From: Sulfitobacter sp. 20_GPM-1509m
GTDB taxonomy: Bacteria > Pseudomonadota > Alphaproteobacteria > Rhodobacterales > Rhodobacteraceae
NCBI RefSeq assembly: GCF_000620505.1
Contig: NZ_KK211144.1
Span: 193,681-257,680 of the forward strand
Reading direction: 5' to 3'
Length of the DNA: 64,000 nt
The position numbers and the translations under genes were made by a program. Positions 8,629 to 19,022 of this stretch are shown here, piece after piece. The notes beneath the pieces were generated by a model. That model did not search any database, was not told where the DNA came from, and was given only the letters and a program-made list of their open reading frames with translations. The stretch's first letter is position 1. Every line of letters starts with the position of its first letter.

Positions 8629-9789
8629 ATGTCCGCGCACGCTCCCACGCACCCGACCGCCTGTCTTGCCCTTGCCGATGGCACGCTATTTTACGGGGTG
8701 GGTTTTGGCGCCACGGGCCAGACACAGGCCGAATTGTGCTTTAACACGGCGATGACCGGCTATCAGGAAATCATGACCGACCCGTCCTATGCGGGCCAGA
8801 TCGTCACCTTTACCTTTCCGCACATCGGCAACACGGGCATCACACCCGAAGACGATGAAACCGCCGACCCGGTGGCTGCGGGCATGGTTGTGAAATGGAT
8901 GCCGACCGACCCGTCAAACTGGCGCAGCGCCGGTACGCTGGGGGATTGGCTGGCTGCACGTGGGCGCATTGCGATGGGCGGTGTCGACACCCGGCGGCTT
9001 ACCCGCGCGATCCGGCAGGCCGGTGCGCCGCATGTGGCGTTGGCGCACAATCCTGACGGTGTGTTCGACACCGAAAAACTGGTCGCCGCTGCCCGCGCCT
9101 TTTCCGGCCTCGAAGGGCTGGATCTGGCCAAGGAAGTCAGCTGTGCGCAATCCTATCACTGGAACGAAATGCGGTGGGCCTGGCCCGAAGGGTACAAGCC
9201 GCAGAATGACCCCAAGTACAAGGTCGTTGCCGTTGATTACGGTGCCAAGCGCAACATCCTGCGCTGCCTTGCCTCGGCAGGGTGCGACGTGACCGTTCTG
9301 CCAGCAAGCGCCACCACCGAGGAAGTGCTCTCGCACAACCCCGACGGCGTGTTCCTGTCCAATGGCCCCGGCGATCCGGCGGCCACGGGCGTTTATGCCG
9401 TGCCGATGATCAAGGGCATCCTGGACCAGACCGACCTGCCCGTCTTTGGCATTTGCCTGGGCCACCAGATGCTGGCGCTCGCTCTTGGCGCGCAGACCGT
9501 GAAGATGAACCACGGCCACCACGGCGCGAACCATCCGGTGAAGGACCACGAAACCGGCAAGGTCGAGATCACCTCGATGAACCACGGTTTTGCCGTCGAC
9601 GGCCAGACCCTGCCCAAAGGGGTGGTCGAAACGCACACCTCCCTGTTCGACGGGTCCAACTGTGGCATCCGCATGGAAGGCCGCCCGGTCTATTCCGTGC
9701 AGCATCACCCCGAAGCCAGCCCCGGCCCGCAAGACAGCTTTTATCTGTTCGAGCGTTTCGCCGAAGCGATGGCTGCCCGCGCAAGCTGA
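8629..9789 (+). CDS. carA: Carbamoyl-phosphate synthase small subunit
   Basis: This glutaminase subunit of carbamoyl-phosphate synthase supplies ammonia for arginine and pyrimidine synthesis. Its 386 residues carry the N-terminal CPSase domain (ELCFNTAMTGYQEIMTDPSY) and a class I amidotransferase domain. The nucleophile Cys is in FGICLGHQM and the His/Glu in QHHPEASPGP. An ATG 12 bp upstream (8617) is possible, but GAGG at 8619-8622 places the ribosome at 8629. carB is not adjacent in this window. Confidence 0.95.
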   Translation: MSAHAPTHPTACLALADGTLFYGVGFGATGQTQAELCFNTAMTGYQEIMTDPSYAGQIVTFTFPHIGNTGITPEDDETADPVAAGMVVKWMPTDPSNWRSAGTLGDWLAARGRIAMGGVDTRRLTRAIRQAGAPHVALAHNPDGVFDTEKLVAAARAFSGLEGLDLAKEVSCAQSYHWNEMRWAWPEGYKPQNDPKYKVVAVDYGAKRNILRCLASAGCDVTVLPASATTEEVLSHNPDGVFLSNGPGDPAATGVYAVPMIKGILDQTDLPVFGICLGHQMLALALGAQTVKMNHGHHGANHPVKDHETGKVEITSMNHGFAVDGQTLPKGVVETHTSLFDGSNCGIRMEGRPVYSVQHHPEASPGPQDSFYLFERFAEAMAARAS

Positions 9790-9852
9790 CTCCTCCCTTC
9801 TTGGGGAAATTTACTGGAAACGGGGTGATTCCGTTAACACCCCCGCTTTGCC

Positions 9853-9868
9853 TTAACGCACCATTAAC
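9853..9868 (+). promoter_or_regulatory. CtrA-binding box (TTAA-N7-TTAAC)
   Basis: TTAA at 9853-9856, seven bases (CGCACCA), then TTAAC at 9864-9868 is an exact match to the CtrA consensus. A further half site (GTTAAC) lies about 20 bp upstream. It sits 46 bp before the start of the MshEN-glycosyltransferase gene. Binding by CtrA is inferred. Confidence 0.7.
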
Positions 9869-9914
9869 CCTGTTCTGCCCAAGGTGAGCTTTGCCATCCG
9901 CGCAGGGGCATTGA

Positions 9915-11792
9915 ATGAGCGATCCACGGCTGCGACTTGTCCATCCCGAGGGGGTGCCCGAGCAAGGGCTGCCCGCACCTTTGGGCCGTCAGCTGGTCGA
10001 GACAGGATTGATCACCCAAACCGAGCTGCTGAACGCCTTGGGTCTGCAACGCCGGGTCGACGCGCAACTGGGTGAGATTCTGATGGCCGAAGGCGTGGTG
10101 CAGCCTGACGACCTGTTGGCTGCGCTGGCACGGCAACACAATGCGCAGCTGGTCGATCTGAACGCCACACCGCCACGCCGGAAAATCGCGTCGGCGCTGC
10201 CATCCTCCTTGTGTTTGCAGCATCACGTGGTGCCGTGGATCTGGGTTGGCAACACCTTGCTTGTGGCCACGGCGCGACCTGACCTTTTCGACCATCTGCG
10301 CCGGTGCATGGGGGCCTTTGGCCCGGCGATGCTGCCCGTCATCGCAAGCCCCGGCGCCATCCGCACGCAGATCAACCGCCTGTACTCAACGCAGCTGGCG
10401 CACAAGGCGATCACCCGTGTGGCCAGCGTCGAAAGCTGTCGCAACTGGGGGAAACGCGGCAATGCACTGTGGCTGTGGTCGGCAGGCTTTGCTTTGACCA
10501 CTTGCCTGATCCTGTCACCCGCTTGGACCGTGACCGTGGCCTGCCTGTGGGCGGTGCTGACATTGATGATGACGACATTGATGAAAGCCGCCGCCTTTGG
10601 CGCGCAGATCATCGGGGGCCTGTATGATCATCTGTCGACCGCACCGCCGGTACCCCCGCCCTTCCGCCTGCCGCGGGTCTCGGTGATGGTGCCGCTGCTG
10701 CACGAGAAAGAGATCGCCAATGCGCTGATCAAACGCATGGAGCGGCTGACCTATCCCAAGTCCCTGCTTGAGGTGGTGCTGGTGCTCGAGGCCAGCGACA
10801 CCGTCACCCGCGACACCATCGCGCGCACCGATCTGCCGCCGTGGATCAGCGTGATCGAGGTGCCCGACGCCCAGTGCCTGACCACCAAGCCACGCGCGCT
10901 GAACTATGCGCTGGATTTCTGCAAGGGGTCGATCATCGGCGTCTGGGATGCCGAGGATGCACCGGAACCCGACCAGATCGAAAAGGTGGTGCTGCGGTTC
11001 CAGAACGCCCCCGCGAACGTGGCCTGTCTGCAGGGGGTCCTGGATTATTACAACCCGCGCACCAACTGGATGTCGCGCTGTTTCACCATCGAATATGCGA
11101 CATGGTGGCGGCTGATCCTGCCGGGCATCGCGCGGCTTGGGCTGGTGATCCCGTTGGGGGGCACGACGTTGTTCTTTCGCCGCGACATCCTGGAACGTCT
11201 GGGCGGATGGGACGCGCATAACGTCACCGAGGATGCCGATCTGGGCGTGCGGCTGGCGCGTCATGGCTATCGCACCGAACTGTTGCCAACTGTCACCCAC
11301 GAAGAGGCCAATTGCCGCCCCTGGCGCTGGGTGCGACAACGGTCGCGCTGGCTCAAGGGGTTCATGATCACCTATTTCGTCCACATGCGCCATCCGCGCC
11401 AGTTGCTGCGCGAGTTGGGGTGGAAACGGGTGATGGGCCTGCAGGTGATCTTTCTTGCGACGTTTTCACAGTTTGCCGCCGCGCCGTTCCTTTGGTCGTT
11501 CTGGCTGATCCCGCTGGGCGTGCCGCATCCGGTGCAGATGACGCTGGGCGCATCGGTGCTGTGGTGGATGACAGTGCTGTTTGTCAGTGCCGAGGTTCTG
11601 AGCCTGATCCTTGGCCTTGCTGCCGTGTCAGGCCGCGCGCACCGGCACCTGTTGCCGTGGGTGCCGACGATGCCGTTCTATTTCCCGCTGGGGGCGCTGG
11701 CGGCCTACAAAGCCTTGCATGAGATGATCGCGCAGCCGTTCTTTTGGGACAAGACCCAGCATGGTTACGCAGAGGCGACCGAGGATGTTTAG
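9915..11792 (+). CDS. Processive family 2 glycosyltransferase with N-terminal MshEN (GspE/PilB-N) domain
   Basis: A 625-residue fusion. Residues 23-160 form a GspE/PilB/MshE N-terminal-type domain with two related helical units (LGRQLVETGLITQTELLNAL, then LGEILMAEGVVQPDDLLAAL); in MshE this fold binds c-di-GMP. Two membrane helices lie around 183-225. Residues 254-480 are a GT2 domain with WDAED at 344-348, TED at 438-440 and the QRSRW motif at 475-479, the pattern of processive synthases such as cellulose or hyaluronan synthases. More membrane helices follow. It likely makes or exports a surface polysaccharide. A perfect CtrA box precedes it. No other polysaccharide genes are adjacent, so the product is unknown. 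Confidence 0.85.
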   Translation: MSDPRLRLVHPEGVPEQGLPAPLGRQLVETGLITQTELLNALGLQRRVDAQLGEILMAEGVVQPDDLLAALARQHNAQLVDLNATPPRRKIASALPSSLCLQHHVVPWIWVGNTLLVATARPDLFDHLRRCMGAFGPAMLPVIASPGAIRTQINRLYSTQLAHKAITRVASVESCRNWGKRGNALWLWSAGFALTTCLILSPAWTVTVACLWAVLTLMMTTLMKAAAFGAQIIGGLYDHLSTAPPVPPPFRLPRVSVMVPLLHEKEIANALIKRMERLTYPKSLLEVVLVLEASDTVTRDTIARTDLPPWISVIEVPDAQCLTTKPRALNYALDFCKGSIIGVWDAEDAPEPDQIEKVVLRFQNAPANVACLQGVLDYYNPRTNWMSRCFTIEYATWWRLILPGIARLGLVIPLGGTTLFFRRDILERLGGWDAHNVTEDADLGVRLARHGYRTELLPTVTHEEANCRPWRWVRQRSRWLKGFMITYFVHMRHPRQLLRELGWKRVMGLQVIFLATFSQFAAAPFLWSFWLIPLGVPHPVQMTLGASVLWWMTVLFVSAEVLSLILGLAAVSGRAHRHLLPWVPTMPFYFPLGALAAYKALHEMIAQPFFWDKTQHGYAEATEDV

Positions 11793-11802
11793 GGTCAGGA
11801 CC

Positions 11803-12810
11803 CTAGGGTTGATAGGCGTCGATCACAGCCTTGGCATAGCAAGGCGCGCGCTGTTCCAGATCCTTGAATTTGGATGACGTCGGGTACCAGACGCGCAAGA
11901 GGTCCCCCTTGAAGCGGTCGGATGCAAGCCAGTCTTCGGTCGAAACCAAGGGCGCAAGCGGGCTGATCAGATCCAGCCGAGCCTGCTGACTGCCCCGCAA
12001 GTGAAACAATACCCCCATGACGTCGTCGGCATTCTGGGGACATGCCGCACGCACCACCGCGGCCATCGGGGCCAGCTTTGGATGCTGCAACAGGTCCGCA
12101 CCGCGTGCGCGCCATGCGTCCTCTGTCTCTTCCCATGACACTGCCCCTTTGGACGAAAAGAACGGCGACACCAAAATCTGATCTTCGCTGTCCAGCGCAG
12201 GCAGCGATTGCCTCAGGTCCGAGATTCCATTGGCAAGGTACTCATATTTGGTCCCACGTACACCCGCCTCAAATGCCTGCATAAAAGGAAATAGCGCAGG
12301 TCCAGTATAGGGCAGTAAGGCCGGATGGCCCAATGCGCGCATAGTAGATAGGGTATCGCCAAGGTTCATTGGCATATTCGCGTAATCAATCGCACGCCGG
12401 ATAACGCCGGCGTCCGCCAGCGCGCCGGACTGGGCCGCATAATCCGTGCCCTTGTGGTGCATAAGCAAGGCCGCGAAGGGACTGTTGGGGGCCGCAAACC
12501 TGATCCAAGGGACACCGAACCGACCGTTCGGTTTGCGAAAAATCGCCTTTCGTGAATCGGGGGAAAGCCTGTCAGTCAGGTAGAAATACGTCGGAAACGC
12601 AAATTCAAGCATGCCAAGCGTCACCTGTGCCGCGACATTGCCATCGTTCGCCAAAGCAGCCATGTCGCGCAGCGTGGCCAGATCATCCGCGCCCGCCAGC
12701 CACTCGGTCCGCAGCTTTTGATAGCGTGGGTCGTCTTGCCCCTGCACCTGCGCCCATAAAGCCAGGGGAAACAGGGCGATCCATGTGATGCTCAGCAAAA
12801 GACGTGTCAA
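11803..12810 (-). CDS. Hypothetical secreted protein (335 aa)
   Basis: It has an N-terminal signal-like segment (LLLSITWIALFPLALWAQ) and a mature part with no recognised domain. A helical stretch (LATLRDMAALANDGNVAAQVTLG) resembles a single Sel1/TPR-like unit. Cys residues occur in VRAACPQN and RAPCYAK. It is probably periplasmic. It converges on the glycosyltransferase gene with 10 bp between the stops, and no partner is evident. Confidence 0.7.
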   Translation of the reverse strand: MTRLLLSITWIALFPLALWAQVQGQDDPRYQKLRTEWLAGADDLATLRDMAALANDGNVAAQVTLGMLEFAFPTYFYLTDRLSPDSRKAIFRKPNGRFGVPWIRFAAPNSPFAALLMHHKGTDYAAQSGALADAGVIRRAIDYANMPMNLGDTLSTMRALGHPALLPYTGPALFPFMQAFEAGVRGTKYEYLANGISDLRQSLPALDSEDQILVSPFFSSKGAVSWEETEDAWRARGADLLQHPKLAPMAAVVRAACPQNADDVMGVLFHLRGSQQARLDLISPLAPLVSTEDWLASDRFKGDLLRVWYPTSSKFKDLEQRAPCYAKAVIDAYQP

Positions 12811-13000
12811 AGCCTGCCTCCTTGGTCCTCAATCTGTTTGACCAGACAGCTATACGGCGAATGTGGACAAAATCGGGCGTTGCGCGGGCAAGGTCAGCAG
12901 CACTGCGTTTTGGTCTTCGGTGATTATCTTGATCGTTTCAGGATGGTCCATTACGCACTCCTGTTTCCGCAACCGTGTGCCAGCGAGGGGAAAGTTTACT

Positions 13001-13648
13001 TCAGCCCTCTTCCTCGCGCCGTGCCGCATCCAGTTTCAGCCGCGTCATAAAGGCCACCGAGATGTGTTCGCGCAAAGCCGCCCCTGCCGCCGCACCGTCA
13101 CCGGCCTCGATGGCGCGCACAATGGCATCGTGTTCCTGCTGCGCGATCTCGGCGCGGCCTTCGGCGGCGAGCGTTGTTGTGGCCATCAACGCCATGCTGC
13201 GGTGCACCAGATCCAGTTGCTGCACCAGATAGCGGTTGTGCGAGGCCAGATGGATCTGTTTGTGAAACCGCCGGTTGGCGCGCGCCATGGCGGCGGGATC
13301 GTTCAGCAGCTTGTTGTCGGCCTGAACCATCTCGCGCAGCACCCGGACCTCTTCGGCGGTGGCGTGGCGGGCGGCCAGGTTGGCAGCCAGCCCTTCCAGT
13401 TCACCGCGCACCACATAAAGCTCGGCCATCTGGTTGTGGTCCAGCGACGCCACGATCAGGCTGCGCCCGTCGCGCGCCAGCAGCGATTGCGTCTCTAGCC
13501 GCTGCAAGGCCTCGCGGATCGGTGTGCGCGACATGCCGAACCGGTCGGCCAGTTCGCTTTCCACCAGCCGGTCGCCGGGGCGGTATTGCCCGATATCAAT
13601 GGCTTCGAGGATCATCGAATAGGCATCGGTGTTCACTGGTTTCATCAT
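13001..13648 (-). CDS. GntR-family transcriptional regulator (FadR/FCD type)
   Basis: A 215-residue regulator with an N-terminal winged helix (GDRLVESELADRFGMSRTPI followed by REALQRLE), then an FCD effector domain (LYVVRGELEGLAANLAARHA; RANRRFHKQIHLASHN with metal-binding-type His). The start is the first of two ATGs at 13648. It is divergent from the HAD phosphatase gene. The ligand is unknown; FCD regulators usually sense small organic acids. Confidence 0.9.
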   Translation of the reverse strand: MMKPVNTDAYSMILEAIDIGQYRPGDRLVESELADRFGMSRTPIREALQRLETQSLLARDGRSLIVASLDHNQMAELYVVRGELEGLAANLAARHATAEEVRVLREMVQADNKLLNDPAAMARANRRFHKQIHLASHNRYLVQQLDLVHRSMALMATTTLAAEGRAEIAQQEHDAIVRAIEAGDGAAAGAALREHISVAFMTRLKLDAARREEEG

Positions 13649-13753
13649 GCGCTCCGGCCTTGGGCAGTCTTGCGCGCACCCTAAGGGCGCGGGATGCGGG
13701 TGCGCAAGCCTTGGCGCTTGCAGAAGCGCGCGGGCGGGCCTACCACGGGGGCC

Positions 13754-14401
13754 ATGCCAGCATCTGATTTCTCTCATGTGACGTCCTGGGTCTTTGACCT
13801 CGACAACACGTTGTATCACCCTTCGGCGCGCCTGTTCGACCAGATCGAAGTGCGCATGACTGCTTATGTGATGGACGCGCTTGGCGTCGACCGGACCGAG
13901 GCGGATCGTTTGCGCCTGCACTACTGGCGCACGCACGGCACGACGCTGGCCGGACTGATGCGCGAACATGGCGTCGATCCGGCGCCGTACCTTACGGATG
14001 TGCACGACATCGACCTGAGCCACCTGACGGCGGATGCCGTTTTGGCGGCGCGGCTGCGCGCCCTGCCCGGACGGCGCATCGTCTATACCAACGGCAGCGG
14101 TCCCTATGCCGAACGGGTGCTGGCCGCGCGCGGGCTGGCGGGCTGTTTCGATGCGATCTACGGGGTCGAGCACGCCAATTTCCTGCCCAAGCCCGACCGT
14201 AAGGCATTCGAGACCATTTTCGCCACCGACAAGCTGCGCCCCGAGGTTGCCGCGATGTTCGAGGACGACCCCCGCAATCTGGCCGCCCCGCATGCGATGG
14301 GGATGCGCACCGTGCATGTGGCAGACGAAGCCGCCCCCGCCGATCACATCCACCATCACACCGACGATCTTTCAGGGTTTCTGGCGCGGCTGGTGGGATA
14401 G
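13754..14401 (+). CDS. Pyrimidine 5'-nucleotidase-type HAD phosphatase
   Basis: A 215-residue haloacid dehalogenase hydrolase. Motif I is VFDLDNTLYHP (nucleophile Asp15, acid Asp17), motif II YTNGSGPYAERVL, motif III Lys in FLPKPDRKAF and motif IV FEDDPRNL. The DLDNTLY version marks the Sdt1/pyrimidine 5'-nucleotidase group, which removes phosphate from UMP or CMP or related compounds. ubiH follows about 50 bp downstream on the same strand. Confidence 0.85.
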   Translation: MPASDFSHVTSWVFDLDNTLYHPSARLFDQIEVRMTAYVMDALGVDRTEADRLRLHYWRTHGTTLAGLMREHGVDPAPYLTDVHDIDLSHLTADAVLAARLRALPGRRIVYTNGSGPYAERVLAARGLAGCFDAIYGVEHANFLPKPDRKAFETIFATDKLRPEVAAMFEDDPRNLAAPHAMGMRTVHVADEAAPADHIHHHTDDLSGFLARLVG

Positions 14402-14450
14402 GACGCTTTGCCGCCTTTCCTGCGCCGCGCGCCGTACTAGGATCACCGAC

Positions 14451-15644
14451 ATGATTGAAACCGATATCCTGATTTCCGGTGGTGGCGTCGCCGGGCTGAC
14501 TGCGGCGGCGGCCTTTGGCACGGCGGGCTTTGACGTGATCTGTGTCGATCCGGCACCGCCCGTCACCGAACGCGAGGCCGCGGGCGCCGACATGCGCACC
14601 ACGGCCATGTTGCAACCCGCCCGCGAGGTGCTGAAAACCGCGGGGCTGTGGGAGCAGTTGGAACCCCATGCCGCGCCGCTGAAGATCATGCGCATCGTCG
14701 ATGCGGGTGGCGCGGAAGGCATTCCGCGTCTGACCCGCGATTTCCGTGCGGCGGATATTTCCGACCTGCCCTTTGGCTGGAACCTGCCCAACTGGCGACT
14801 GCGGCGCGAGATGGTGACGCGGCTGCAGGAATTGCCCAACGTGGATTTCCGCCCCGGCACCGGCACCGCCGGTCTGCTGACCCGCACTGCCGAGGCACGG
14901 GTGCGTCTGACCGATGGCACACAGGTGCGCGCCAAGCTGGTGATCGCCGCCGACGGGCGCAACTCGCCCATGCGGCAGGCGGCGGGGATTGACGTGAAAA
15001 CAACGCGCTACGGGCAAAAGGCGCTGGCGTTTGCCGTGACCCATCCGATCCCGCATGAAAACGTTTCAACCGAGGTGCACCGCACCGGCGGGCCGTTCAC
15101 ACTGGTGCCGCTGCCGGATCACGAGGGGCTTCCCTGCTCTGCCGTGGTATGGATGGATGACGGCCCTGCAACCGTTGCACGGATGGCGCTGGATGCCGAA
15201 GCCTTCGAGGCCGAGATGTCGCTGCGCAGCTGCCACCTGTTCGGGCCGCTGACGCTGGCGTCGAACCGCACGATCTGGCCGATCATCAGCCAACAGGCCG
15301 AACGCCTCAGCGGGCAACGCATCGCCCTGATGGCCGAGGCCGCGCATGTGGTGCCGCCCATTGGCGCGCAGGGGCTGAACATGAGCCTGTCGGATCTGTC
15401 CACCCTGTTGGAGCTGGCGCTGGCGCGGCACGAACATCTGGGCGATGCACAAATGCTGGACGCCTATCACGACGCGCGCATCCGCGACGTACGCGTACGG
15501 GTGGCAGGCATTGACGCGCTGAACCGGGCATCGCAGGTCAGCACACCCGCGCTGCGGGATGCACGGGCGTTGGGGTTGAATGCGCTCTATGCGCTGGCAC
15601 CGGTGCGCAAGACCCTGATGCAGATGGGCCTTGGGGTGCGTTAA
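14451..15644 (+). CDS. FAD-dependent ubiquinone-biosynthesis hydroxylase (UbiH/UbiL family)
   Basis: A 397-residue aromatic-ring monooxygenase. An N-terminal Rossmann motif (ISGGGVAGLTAAAAFG) binds FAD, with a second motif VIAADGRNSPMR. The C-terminal flavin motif reads MAEAAHVVPPIGAQGLNMS, where the usual GDAAH is AEAAH; this AEA/PPIGAQGLN form is the pattern I associate with alphaproteobacterial UbiL-type hydroxylases. It probably hydroxylates the quinone ring, but which carbon cannot be told. It ends at a large inverted repeat shared with the convergent aminotransferase gene. Confidence 0.85.
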   Translation: MIETDILISGGGVAGLTAAAAFGTAGFDVICVDPAPPVTEREAAGADMRTTAMLQPAREVLKTAGLWEQLEPHAAPLKIMRIVDAGGAEGIPRLTRDFRAADISDLPFGWNLPNWRLRREMVTRLQELPNVDFRPGTGTAGLLTRTAEARVRLTDGTQVRAKLVIAADGRNSPMRQAAGIDVKTTRYGQKALAFAVTHPIPHENVSTEVHRTGGPFTLVPLPDHEGLPCSAVVWMDDGPATVARMALDAEAFEAEMSLRSCHLFGPLTLASNRTIWPIISQQAERLSGQRIALMAEAAHVVPPIGAQGLNMSLSDLSTLLELALARHEHLGDAQMLDAYHDARIRDVRVRVAGIDALNRASQVSTPALRDARALGLNALYALAPVRKTLMQMGLGVR

Positions 15645-15744
15645 AGCACTTCTCGGAAAACCGAAAATAAAGGTTATCACTTAACGCGTTGAAATCTATG
15701 ATTTCAGGCAGCGTTAAGTGATCCAGTTTTCCTTCGAAAGTGCT
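15645..15744. repeat. 100-bp imperfect palindrome between convergent genes
   Basis: The outer arms are AGCACTT (15645-15651) and AAGTGCT (15738-15744), with GGAAAAC/GTTTTCC inside them. The inner arms are ATCACTTAACGC (15676-15687) and GCGTTAAGTGAT (15711-15722), then GAAATC-tat-GATTTC at the centre. The whole segment folds into one long interrupted hairpin that ends 2 bp before the aminotransferase stop. It may be a two-way terminator or a small mobile (MITE-like) element. Confidence 0.8.
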
Positions 15745-15746
15745 GA

Positions 15747-16871
15747 TTACAGCACCTTGTCCAGCACGGTTTCCAGACGCGCCAGCGTGGCGTCCACGTC
15801 ATAAAGCTTGTCCAGGCCGAACAGCCCCAGCCGGAAGGTCGAGAAATCCGCAGGCTCGTCACAGGCCAGCGGCACACCTGCGGCAATCTGCATGCCCTCG
15901 GCGGCGAACTTCTTGCCGTTCTGGATTTGCGGATCGGCGGTATAGGACACCACAACACCCGGCGCGCCAAAGCCGTCTGCGGCCACCGAGATCACCCCAC
16001 GATCCGCCAGCATCTTGCGCACCGCATCGCCCAGCTGCCACTGCGCCTCTTTCAGCCGCCCGAACCCGTAATCGCGCGTCTCGACCATCGTGTCACGGAA
16101 CGCCCGCAGGGCATCCGTGGGCATGGTCGCATGATAGGCATGACCACCGTTTTCATAGGCCTGCATGATCTGGTGCCATTTCTTCAGGTCGATGGCAAAG
16201 CTGTCCGATGTGGTCTGTTCCATCCGTGCCAGCGCACGGTCGGACATCATCACCAGACCCGCCGAAGGGGCGGCACTCCATCCCTTTTGCGGGGCGGAGA
16301 GCAACACATCGACGCCCAGCTTGCGCATGTCGACCCAAGCACAGCCGGACGCAATACAGTCCAGCACCATCAACGCGCCGACCTCGTGGGCTGCTGCTGC
16401 CATCGCAGCGACATAGTCATCGGGCAGGATCACACCGGCGCTGGTTTCGACGTGCGGGGCAAAGACGATTTCGGGCTTGCCGTCGCGGATGGCGGCCACA
16501 ACCTCTTCGATGGGTGCAGGGGCAAAGGGTGACGGTGATGCGTTCCCCGACTGGCGCGCTTTCAGCACGGTCGCCTCGCCGGTCAGATCACCGCTTTCGA
16601 TGATTTGGCTCCAGCGGTAGCTGAACCAGCCGTTGCGCACGACCAGCACGCGGGCACCACGGGCGAACTGGCGGGCGACCGCCTCCATTCCATAGGTGCC
16701 GCCACCGGGCACGATGGCCACGGCATCGGCGCCATAGACCTCTTTCAGCATCGCCGAAATATCCTTCATCACCTTCTGAAAGGCGGCAGACATGTGGTTC
16801 AGAGAGCGGTCGGTGAAGACCACCGAAAATTCATCCAGCCCTTGCGGGTCAACAGTGTCGAGCAATGCCAT
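15747..16871 (-). CDS. Class V aminotransferase (alanine-glyoxylate aminotransferase family)
   Basis: A 374-residue PLP-dependent fold type I enzyme. The PLP-binding Asp is in LMVLDCIASGCAW and the Schiff-base Lys in SAPQKGWSAAPSAG. The GGGTYGMEAVARQF segment marks the phosphate-binding site. The family covers alanine- and serine-glyoxylate aminotransferases and 2-aminoethylphosphonate transaminases; nothing here fixes the substrate. It starts with ATG at 16871. An Lrp-type regulator lies just upstream on the same strand (62 bp), so amino-acid responsive control is plausible. Confidence 0.85.
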   Translation of the reverse strand: MALLDTVDPQGLDEFSVVFTDRSLNHMSAAFQKVMKDISAMLKEVYGADAVAIVPGGGTYGMEAVARQFARGARVLVVRNGWFSYRWSQIIESGDLTGEATVLKARQSGNASPSPFAPAPIEEVVAAIRDGKPEIVFAPHVETSAGVILPDDYVAAMAAAAHEVGALMVLDCIASGCAWVDMRKLGVDVLLSAPQKGWSAAPSAGLVMMSDRALARMEQTTSDSFAIDLKKWHQIMQAYENGGHAYHATMPTDALRAFRDTMVETRDYGFGRLKEAQWQLGDAVRKMLADRGVISVAADGFGAPGVVVSYTADPQIQNGKKFAAEGMQIAAGVPLACDEPADFSTFRLGLFGLDKLYDVDATLARLETVLDKVL

Positions 16872-16933
16872 GTGTGGCCTCCTTCAGTCTGACGTTGCGC
16901 CAGTCCTACGCCCGATGTGTGACAAATGCCAGA

Positions 16934-17392
16934 TCAGCCGATGGGGCCGGTCAGCCGCTCCTCGCTCAGCAACACGTTCGCCTCGACATCCCCCGCCCCC
17001 GGCAATGTCATGATCCGCCGCCGTAGCACCCGTTCGAAATCGGGCAAGTCGCGGGCCACCACGCGCAGGCGGTAGTCGTACAGACCAAGGACGTGTTCCA
17101 CTGTCTGCACCTCCGGGATTGCCGTCACCGCACGTTCGAAATCCTCAAGGCTGACGCGGCCCTTGGTGGCCAGTTTGACCCCCAGAAACACCGTCACGCC
17201 AAAGCCCACCGCCTCGGCATCAATCTGCAAACGGTGGCCCGCGATCACGCCGCTGTCTTTCAGGCGCTTGATCCGACGCCATGTGGCGGGCTGCGACAGG
17301 CCCAGATCGCGGCCCAAGGCACCGGCGCTTTGCGTGGCATCCAGCGCCAGCGCGCGCAGCAAGGCGCGGTCGATGTCGTCCAGTTCCATCAT
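16934..17392 (-). CDS. Lrp/AsnC-family transcriptional regulator (second of pair)
   Basis: 152 residues: a helix-turn-helix (LSQPATWRRIKRLKDSGVI) and a C-terminal RAM effector/oligomerisation domain (VEHVLGLYDYRLRVVARDL). Its ATG overlaps the stop of the preceding Lrp gene by 4 bp, so the two are translationally coupled and may form hetero-oligomers. The neighbours (ilvC, an aminotransferase) point to amino-acid metabolism. Confidence 0.92.
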   Translation of the reverse strand: MMELDDIDRALLRALALDATQSAGALGRDLGLSQPATWRRIKRLKDSGVIAGHRLQIDAEAVGFGVTVFLGVKLATKGRVSLEDFERAVTAIPEVQTVEHVLGLYDYRLRVVARDLPDFERVLRRRIMTLPGAGDVEANVLLSEERLTGPIG

Positions 17393-17844
17393 ATCGGCAA
17401 CCTTTCGTCCGCCTTGATCCGCGCCACATGCATCAACGGTTCGATGTCCGCGATATGCGGCAGGGTCAGCACCCGCGTGCGGTACACCCGCTGGTAATGC
17501 CCCATGTCCTGCGCAATCACCGACAGGCGCACATCGACGCGGCCCAGAAAGGTCTGGATCTCGACCACCTCGGGCACCTCTCGTGCGGCGTTCATAAACT
17601 CGTCAAAGGCCGCCGCGACGGTCTTGTCCAGCGTCACGCGCAGCGATACCTCGACGGAATAGCCAAGGGCCTGCCAGTCGATTACCGCCCGCACGCCCTT
17701 GACCGCGCCGGTGTCCATCAGCCGCATCTGCCGCCGCTGCACCCGCGCCGGTGTCATGCCACAGCGTTCGGCCAGTTCCGCCGGTGACAGCGTCGGGTCG
17801 GCCTGCCATTGGCGCAGAATGCGCCGGTCCAGATCGTCAAGCAT
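17389..17844 (-). CDS. Lrp/AsnC-family transcriptional regulator (first of pair)
   Basis: 151 residues with an HTH (MTPARVQRRQMRLMDTGAV) and an AsnC ligand domain (VEIQTFLGRVDVRLSVIAQD). It is divergent from ilvC with 132 bp between the starts, the classical arrangement of a regulator controlling its neighbour. It is the first gene of a two-gene Lrp operon. Binding to the shared intergenic region is inferred. Confidence 0.92.
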   Translation of the reverse strand: MLDDLDRRILRQWQADPTLSPAELAERCGMTPARVQRRQMRLMDTGAVKGVRAVIDWQALGYSVEVSLRVTLDKTVAAAFDEFMNAAREVPEVVEIQTFLGRVDVRLSVIAQDMGHYQRVYRTRVLTLPHIADIEPLMHVARIKADERLPI

Positions 17845-17881
17845 GAATTTTATGCCTTTTGCGATTCAGGCGAATGATTCA

Positions 17882-18999
<1,118 letters not shown>

Positions 19000-19022
19000 A
19001 CCGTACCTACCTTCTAAAATTC

